Below, piece after piece: positions 7,960-13,347 of a stretch of 13,347 bases of DNA. The translations under genes and the position numbers were made by a program. The notes under the pieces are model-generated. The model was given only the letters and a program-made list of their open reading frames with translations, made no database searches and was not told where the DNA came from. This stretch comes from Monoraphidium neglectum (lineage: Eukaryota > Chlorophyta > Chlorophyceae > Sphaeropleales > Selenastraceae), in the NCBI RefSeq assembly GCF_000611645.1, contig NW_014013082.1, forward strand, positions 6,439 to 19,785, in the 5' to 3' direction. How positions within the stretch are numbered: the stretch's first letter is position 1; each line of letters begins with the position of its first letter.

Positions 7960-10472
7960 CTACACATGGGCCCCTGAGGCATGGTTCTCATGCAGGCGCG
8001 GCTGCTGCCTCAGGGAAGTCGTGTCCCCATCCGCGTCCCCCCCAAACCCCCTCCGCCGCTTCCCGGCCCCGCCCGCCGCCTCCGCCTCTGCCGCGCCGCC
8101 CGCGCCGCCGCCGGCCCCGCCCGCGGCGCGCTTGCGCTGGTCCACGACCGCCGCCACCGCAGCGACCGCCGCCGCGTGCGTTTCGGCCGCGTCCTGCTGC
8201 AGCGGCTCGCCCGCGACCTGCGCGGCGCTCCGCATGCACGCGAGCAGCAGCTCGGGCTGCGACTGCAGCAGGCGCTCGATCTGGGCCATCGCGGCCGCCA
8301 TCACCGCCTGCTCCGCGTCCAGATCAGTGGTCAGGTCGTCCTCGCCGCTGCTGCGCGCCTGCCGCGCCGCGAGCAGCAAGCCGGCCGCGCCGGGGCAGGC
8401 CGCGCCGTCCGTGCCAGCGGCGCCGGCGACGCCGGGCTTGCCTGCGGTGGCCGCCGCGCGGCCCTGGCCGCTGCAGCTGCTGTTGGCCCCGCCCTGCGGC
8501 ATGGCGGGGCTGCCGTGCGGGGCGGCCGCGGCTGCAGCCGCCGCGCCCGTGGGGCGGGGGCGAGCTGCGGCCTCCATGCGCTGGCTCGACAGGTCCTGCT
8601 GCTGATGTGGCACCTCCAGCTTGAGCAGCTGCTGCAGGTGCTGCTGCTGCTGCTGCTGTTGCTGCTGGTGCTGCTGTTGCACAGCAGCCGCCGCCGAAAC
8701 CGCCGCCGCCGCAGCCGCCTCTCGCGCCGCCGCCTGCTCCCACACGTCCCCCACAGGCATCCCGCCCGCAGACACGCACGCGATCGGCGCGCCTCCCCCT
8801 CCGCCTCCGGACGCCTGCCGCGGGGCGAGCGCGGCCGCGCCACCGACCGCCGACATCAGCTGTTCCAACGCGAGCTGCTCCAGGCCGCTGCCGCCGCCGC
8901 CGCCGCCGCCGCGCCCGGCGGCCCCCGCGCCGCCCAGCAGGCGCGCTTCGAAGCCGTGCAGCAGCGCGTCGAGCACTCTGTCCTGCAGCGCGCCCTCCGC
9001 GGGCCCGGGCGCCGCGCGGAGCTGCTGCAGCTGCGCCGCCGCCGCGGCGCCCGCGCCCGCACCGGGCGCGGCGACGGGCGCGCGTGCGCTGGGCTGCGAC
9101 GCCCACGCGTCGTGTTGCTGCATGGCGGCATACTCCTGCAGGATCTGGTCGAGCAGCGCGTCGGCGTCCGGGTCCCCGCGTCCCGGCGCGCGCTGCGCAC
9201 GCGGCAGCGCCTGCTGCGCCGCTTGCGCAGCCGCGGCGGCGGCAGCCGCGCCCTGGGCGCCGCCGAGCAGGGAGAGCTGTTGGTGCTGCAGCTGCAGCTG
9301 AAGCAGCAGCTCCTGCTCCAGCGCGTCCTCTGCGCGGCGCCGCTGCACGTCCAGCAGGGGCGGCAGCGGCTGCAGCGCGGCGCCGTGCGCGACGCCCCCG
9401 CGCGCCGCGGCTGGGCCCGCGGGCCCGCGGACTGCCGCGGCGGCGGCGGCGGCACTGCTCTGCTGCTGCGCGGCCACGGCGGCCGCGGCGGCGGCCGCGC
9501 GCTGCTGCTGCTCGATGAGCTGCATGATCTGCTGTTGCTGCTGTTGCTGCTGCTGCTGCTGCTCCTGCTGCTGTTGCTGCTGCTCCTGCTCCGCGCGCCT
9601 CTGGTGGTTGTACTGCGACGCGAGCGCCATCCTCGTCTCGAGCTTCGCGCGCTTCACCCCCGGCTTGGCGCCCCCGCCGCCGCCGCCGCCACCGTTCCCG
9701 CCGCCATCGCCGCCCTGCCCCGGGTACGCCGCGCCGCCAGCGAGGCGCGCGACCGCCTCCGGCGCGTCGGCGCCCAGGACCTGCTGAATCACGATCGCGG
9801 TGTGCACCATGGCGCAGGCGTCCTTGTTCTTCTCTTTGAAGTTGAGGACCGCGCTAGGGCCCAGCAGCAGCGACGCGGCGCGGTCGTACGCCAGCGCGGC
9901 CTCGCGCTCCTCCCGAAACCTGTTGGGTTGTTTTGAGTGGGGGGAGGAGACAGGGGTTGACCACAGGGGACAGCGCGCGCGGGCAGCGTGGCACGCCCGC
10001 AGGGCCCGCTCCCACAGGCGAGCGGCCGTGCGGGTGCGGCCGCGGGGTGGGATACGCGGGGGCGCGGGGCGGCCGGGCGTGGGGCGGCCGGGCACATGCG
10101 GCTGGCGCACCTGCCAAGGTGCACCGTATATCGCCCGAACCGGATGCGCGCGCGCCAAGTGCCATTGTCTGTCGCCGCGACGCCGCGGTAGCTGGAGGTC
10201 TTCTCAGATGATCGGTGGCGCGGGCCCCGGGGCGCAGCTGCAGCCGGCGCCGCCCCCGCCGCCGCAGCAGCGGCCGCTGCGGCGGCGGCCGCCGAGAGCG
10301 CCGCAGCGCCCCCTGATCCGTCGTCGCCAGACGCCGACTGCATCCAAGCGGCGGCCGCGTTGCCGCCTGCGCCGGCGTTGCCTGCCGAGGCGACGGCGAC
10401 TGCGCGCGCGAGGGCCTCGTCGGGCGCCTCGCCACTGCCCGTCCCGCGGCCCCAGCTGCCAACAGGCTGCAT
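7960..10472 (-). CDS. AP2-domain transcription factor with poly-Gln/poly-Ala tracts, two exons
   Basis: Exon 1 is 10472-10111 and exon 2 is 9919-7960 (stop TAG), joined over a 191-nt GT-AG intron in phase 2; this gives 773 residues. A single AP2 DNA-binding domain spans about residues 95-148: SSYRGV, GTWRARI, YTVHLGR, then EEREAALAYDRAA and VLNF. The intron splits the domain at the Arg after HLG. The rest is low complexity: poly-Ala at 60-72, a glycine run near 197-204, KRAKLE at 210-215 (resembling the c-Myc nuclear signal), Gln runs at 234-251 and 535-547, an acidic-to-helical stretch near 640-705, and KRRR at 741-744. Known role of the family: sequence-specific DNA binding in the nucleus; Gln-rich regions often act in transcriptional activation. 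The ATG at 10472 is preceded directly by an in-frame TAA, which fixes the latest upstream limit unless an unseen exon is spliced in. An internal ATG at codon 44 is an alternative start. Target genes are unknown. Confidence 0.9.
8641..8679 (-). repeat. CAG/CAA tract encoding Gln-rich segment (Q9-H-Q3 in protein order Q3-H-Q9)
   Basis: The minus-strand codons are mostly CAG with occasional CAA and one CAC. They encode residues about 535-547 of the AP2 protein. The CAA interruptions reduce, but do not abolish, the chance of slippage. Confidence 0.9.
9529..9591 (-). repeat. CAG/CAA/GAG tract encoding the first poly-Gln segment
   Basis: In protein order the tract encodes E-Q-E, six Gln, Glu, then eleven Gln (residues about 231-251 of the AP2 protein). 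The reading frame stays open across the tract and matches the AP2 frame. On the opposite strand the same DNA reads as long Leu or Cys runs, which creates spurious antisense open frames. Confidence 0.9.
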
Positions 10473-11448
10473 TTACAGCTGCTGACGTGCCAAATAGCTG
10501 GCGTGCCTGCAACTGCGGAAGGGACGGGCAACAGACGGCCAACAGGTTGGACGGTCTGTGTCCGCCGAAAAAAAGCGTAGCTGCCCAGCCGCGCCCGAGA
10601 CCTGCCTGCACGCCCGCGTGGTCCAAGATGGAGGTGAACATCCCAAATGCCTTGTTCAGGCCTCAGCCCACCTGATGAAGGGCTGCACGGCGACCACAGT
10701 GATGATGCTGTGGGTGGCTAACAGGACGGCCACGTCAGGTCCACAGGCCACTCCAGTAAAAAACGATGTTGCGTGTGATCACTCACAGAGCGCCGCATGC
10801 CGTGCAGCTTGTCGATCGCGTGGCATGGACCCAAGGATGCAGTTAGCACACGGCTATGCGTAAAGGGCTCCTGCGCCACCTTGCTCAACGAAGATAATCG
10901 ATATCAACGCAACTAGGGGCGCCACGAAACGTTCTGCGGTGTCAGACTGAGCACGGGGAGCTATGTTCAATCGCGGCCCCAGCTGCGCGTGGCTTCCTGT
11001 CATAGGGGCATCGGGTCATAGCTTCAGTGGCCCCTTAATGCTGCACCCCAAACACGATGGCTACGTGACACCTGACATTGCTGGCTCATCTGGGCGCAGT
11101 AGCGAACGGTGCGGCCAGCCACCAATTGGGCACGTGTGACGCAGGGCCACGGTGTCCGTGAGCCGCGGCTAGACCAGCAGGGCACCGTCAGCAACTGTGG
11201 CCACCTCATTTTCTCATCCTGATGCCCAACTCAACAACAATGGCGGCAGCAACCTGCCAGCCAAGCATTGCGTGGCATGGGAGCAGCCGCGAAACGCCTG
11301 CCAGTCCTGCCAACAACACTGGACGCGACGCCGCCACTGGGTTCGCACGAGCGCCCGGCCACAGTCTGGTGTCCAGTACTTATCACCGGGTGGCACCACC
11401 CTCGCCGCACTCCCCGTCCGCGCCCGCAGTGCCGCGCGCGCCGCTCAA

Positions 11449-11461
11449 CCCCCCCCCCCCC
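11449..11461. repeat. C13 homopolymer
   Basis: Thirteen consecutive C on the plus strand in non-coding DNA. It is the longest homopolymer noticed in the window. It could form G-quadruplex or i-motif structures only with partner tracts, and no such partner was seen close by. Confidence 0.9.
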
Positions 11462-11614
11462 GAATACTCTGGCTCCCCTTGCAGTGAGGCGTCACCACCG
11501 ACAGCGCTGACGACGGGCGCCAGGGCTGGCGGGTACGCATGCCCTTGAGCCCGGGTGGGAGCATCGGGCACCAGTCACTCCTGCTCACCCACCAGCGTCG
11601 TCGAGGCAGGCGTT

Positions 11615-11746
11615 GCCGCTCGCTAGTGTCGTAGCTGGGTGCCCTCTGCCACTCGCTAGTGTCGCAGCTGGGTGCCCTCTGCCGCTCGCTAGTGTCGCAG
11701 CTGGGTGCCCTCTGCCGCTCGCTAGTGTCGCGGCTGGGTGCCCTCT
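11615..11746. repeat. 33-bp minisatellite, four tandem copies
   Basis: Four head-to-tail copies of a 33-bp unit beginning GCCGCTCGCTAGTGTCGCAG and ending GGGTGCCCTCT fill exactly 132 bp. The copies differ by single substitutions (G/A at unit position 4; CGTAG, CGCAG or CGCGG near position 16-20). Because 33 is a multiple of three, several frames on both strands stay open with 11-residue periodicity, for example repeated LASVAAGCPLP on plus and CDTSERQRAPS on minus. No flanking gene supports either as protein-coding. Confidence 0.95.
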
Positions 11747-12710
11747 TGTTGCCCAGTCCCCGCCCCTGGGCCGAGCTAGTGCATGCAAGCGGCTGGCCTG
11801 GGAAAATGCACCCACGCCAGACGCGGCCCCAACCAAGCCGTCCAGGCATGCGTCTGTTGGGCCGCCCTTTTTCTGCACGTGTGCCAGCGGAAGCTTCTGC
11901 TCCAGCGTGTGTCGTCTACAGGCTGCGCTTTAGGAAGTCGCAAGCGCCGAACACCCCCAGCAGTGGCATGCGCCTGCACCATGATCACACAAGGCTGCTC
12001 CTCCAAGGTGCCTGTTACAGAACACCAGGCGCCACTGCGTTTCAGACATGCAACGAAGCTTGGACAATGCCTGGTGCATCAAGGTTTTGTTATCATCGCG
12101 TGCTTTCGTGGTCGAAGCCTCCCGCCGAGAGCGCATCGAGCGTGCGGCGGCGCCAGGGGCAGGGCCAGGGTGGGCAGCGCGGCACGCGACCGTCAAATCT
12201 CGGGCCGGCGGCTGCAGCCCCGCCGCGCCCGGCACCGCTCGCCGCGGGGGCTGTCGGTCGGCAAACGCAGGTACATGAGGTAAAGCAATGCTGAAGAAAG
12301 GACAAGAGGATGCCTGGGCCAACTTGCAGCGGTGTGTAAGCGATTGCAGGCGCGCGCGGAAATGGCAGCAAGTGCTGGCGGATCTTGCGGTGACGCCCGA
12401 AAACCCAGCACCCGTCACCCGCGGGGTCCGCAGGCCCCACACAGGGGCAGGCGGCCAGAGATTGGACCGCAGGGGGTGGCCAGGCCGCAAGTACCAGCGG
12501 CCGGCCACACCTAGGTACGCGGCCGAGAGCCCGCAAGGTTTCCTGGGGCAGGTGGCTGGGTTCCTCGCCACAATGTGCTCAGCGTTGGTGCGACGTGTTG
12601 CTTGCAGTTGGGGCCGCTTGTTGCACACCCAAAGGCCAGGTCAGCCCCAGACGCATTCAGTTCGTGGGTGCACGGAGGCAACCCGCAGTGCCAAGACACA
12701 CAGTCAACGC

Positions 12711-12720
12711 ATATATAGAG
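12711..12720 (+). promoter_or_regulatory. Possible TATA element (ATATATAGAG)
   Basis: This is an isolated AT-rich run in GC-rich surroundings. The core TATATAG would fit a plus-strand TATA box with a start near 12745, but no downstream gene could be recognised. It is weakly supported. Confidence 0.2.
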
Positions 12721-13347
12721 TACCAGGCCTCACACGTGAACGTCCGTGCAAGGGCCCGCAACAGATGCTCCACCCGATAGCTGCGGCTCACGCGCAGCGG
12801 CGGGGACCCAGTCGCCTCAGGGCGCGCGCAGGTTGGAAAAGCGTCGCCATCAGAGAGCGCCAACGCAGTGATGGTAATGGCGCAATGGGGCCAATTCTTG
12901 GTCGAGAAACAGTGGGCGCGCCCTTGCGCCGGATGGTTGCCCCCACCTCAGGCCGCCGCATCCAGCAGGGGGCAGGTGCGCCCAAATGAGTGCGCAGCGG
13001 CCCTGAGGTGTTGAGATGCCAGTGCGGCGCCGCCTGTCTGGTGGGGGCGCGCAGTGCTGTAATTCCAGTGGAAATCCGTTTGTTTGTGCCAGGCGCGGGG
13101 GTTTCGTCGGGGGCGCCAGTTGCGATGGGCCGTGCCACCGGAGCTGGGAATCGCGGACAGAGCAGAGTAAACAACGGCGGTTCGTGCACGCGTCGACGCA
13201 AGTGCGGACCGGCCAAGGCAGCCCGCCCGCCCGTTGTCGAAATGGGAGGATAATCTGATTGCACCCCAAAACAGAGCCCCAGGAGAAAGCAGCGCGCGGC
13301 CGCGCCGCGCCGCGCTCGTCGGCTAAGGCCGCGGGGCGGCGCGGCGG

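Larger units (their letters stand above)
10473..13347. other. No supportable gene; upstream region of the AP2 gene and unassigned DNA
   Basis: About 2.9 kb. The part next to 10472 should contain the AP2 gene's 5' UTR and promoter. A good acceptor-like sequence (pyrimidine-rich, ending CCGCAG) occurs on the minus strand at about 10513, so a 5' UTR intron is possible. CCAAT (about 11122) and CACGTG (11131-11136) lie side by side about 650 bp upstream. A C13 run, a 33-bp minisatellite, a GC-rich island near 12110-12270 and a TATATATA-like element near 12711 are also present. Open frames up to 233 codons exist but carry no recognisable motif, and both strands are open. Confidence 0.5.

Noticed and set aside
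6859..7991. Overlapping open frames of 185, 272 and 300 codons on both strands
   Set aside because: They overlap each other, are Arg/Ala/Pro-rich, have no domain, and lie where 3' UTRs of convergent genes are expected.
7981..9936. 651-codon plus-strand open frame antisense to the AP2 gene
   Set aside because: It is rich in Leu, Arg and Ala runs that mirror the CAG/GCC codons of the opposite strand. It has no recognisable domain, while the minus strand carries a clear AP2 domain.
11930..12628. 232-codon minus-strand open frame
   Set aside because: No motif; overlaps the plus-strand open frames. GC-rich DNA gives such frames by chance.
12288..12989. 233-codon plus-strand open frame
   Set aside because: Arg/Gln/Gly-rich with no family match and internal shadow frames on both strands. 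Too weak to call a gene.
1..13347. CRISPR arrays, IS elements, prophage, operons, toxin-antitoxin or defence systems
   Set aside because: The window is intron-containing eukaryotic DNA. None of the hallmark repeats, integrases or gene pairs was seen, and no retrotransposon or transposase motif was recognised.

Overview
The window looks like nuclear DNA from a GC-rich green alga. Protein-coding sequence is broken by short GT-AG introns. One gene encodes a Tctex1-type dynein light chain, and another encodes a plant/algal-type AP2-domain transcription factor with glutamine and alanine runs. There are CA, poly-C and minisatellite tracts. Nothing prokaryotic (operons, Shine-Dalgarno sites, IS elements, CRISPR) was seen. 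Chlorophyceae is my best guess, but the genus cannot be read from the sequence.

Three genes can be assembled exon by exon. (1) Positions 89-3787 (+) are the 3' part of a gene for a secreted or surface protein built from cysteine-containing, N-glycosylation-rich repeats. Five successive exons each carry one repeat period of about 90-100 residues, and all are bounded by phase-1 introns that split the same glycine codon. A sixth, terminal exon holds the last copies and an unrecognised C-terminal module. The 5' part of this gene lies outside the window. (2) Positions 5574-6752 (+) are a complete five-exon gene for a 114-residue Tctex1/DYNLT dynein light chain. (3) Positions 7960-10472 (-) are a two-exon gene for an AP2-domain protein of about 773 residues with long Gln and Ala tracts and two candidate nuclear localisation signals. 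Genes 2 and 3 converge tail to tail. Genes 1 and 2 are in tandem, separated by about 1.8 kb.

The remaining DNA (3788-5573, 6753-7959, 10473-13347) has no gene I can support. It contains a (CA)12 microsatellite, a 20-bp near-perfect palindrome, a candidate algal poly(A) signal, poly-C runs and a 33-bp x 4 minisatellite. Many long open frames there and antisense to gene 3 come from high GC and repeats whose unit is a multiple of three.

The three genes show no sign of acting in one pathway. The most novel item is gene 1, whose exon organisation records tandem duplication of a repeat that appears related to the HYR (hyalin repeat) fold. All product calls rest on reading the translations by eye; no search or alignment was run.
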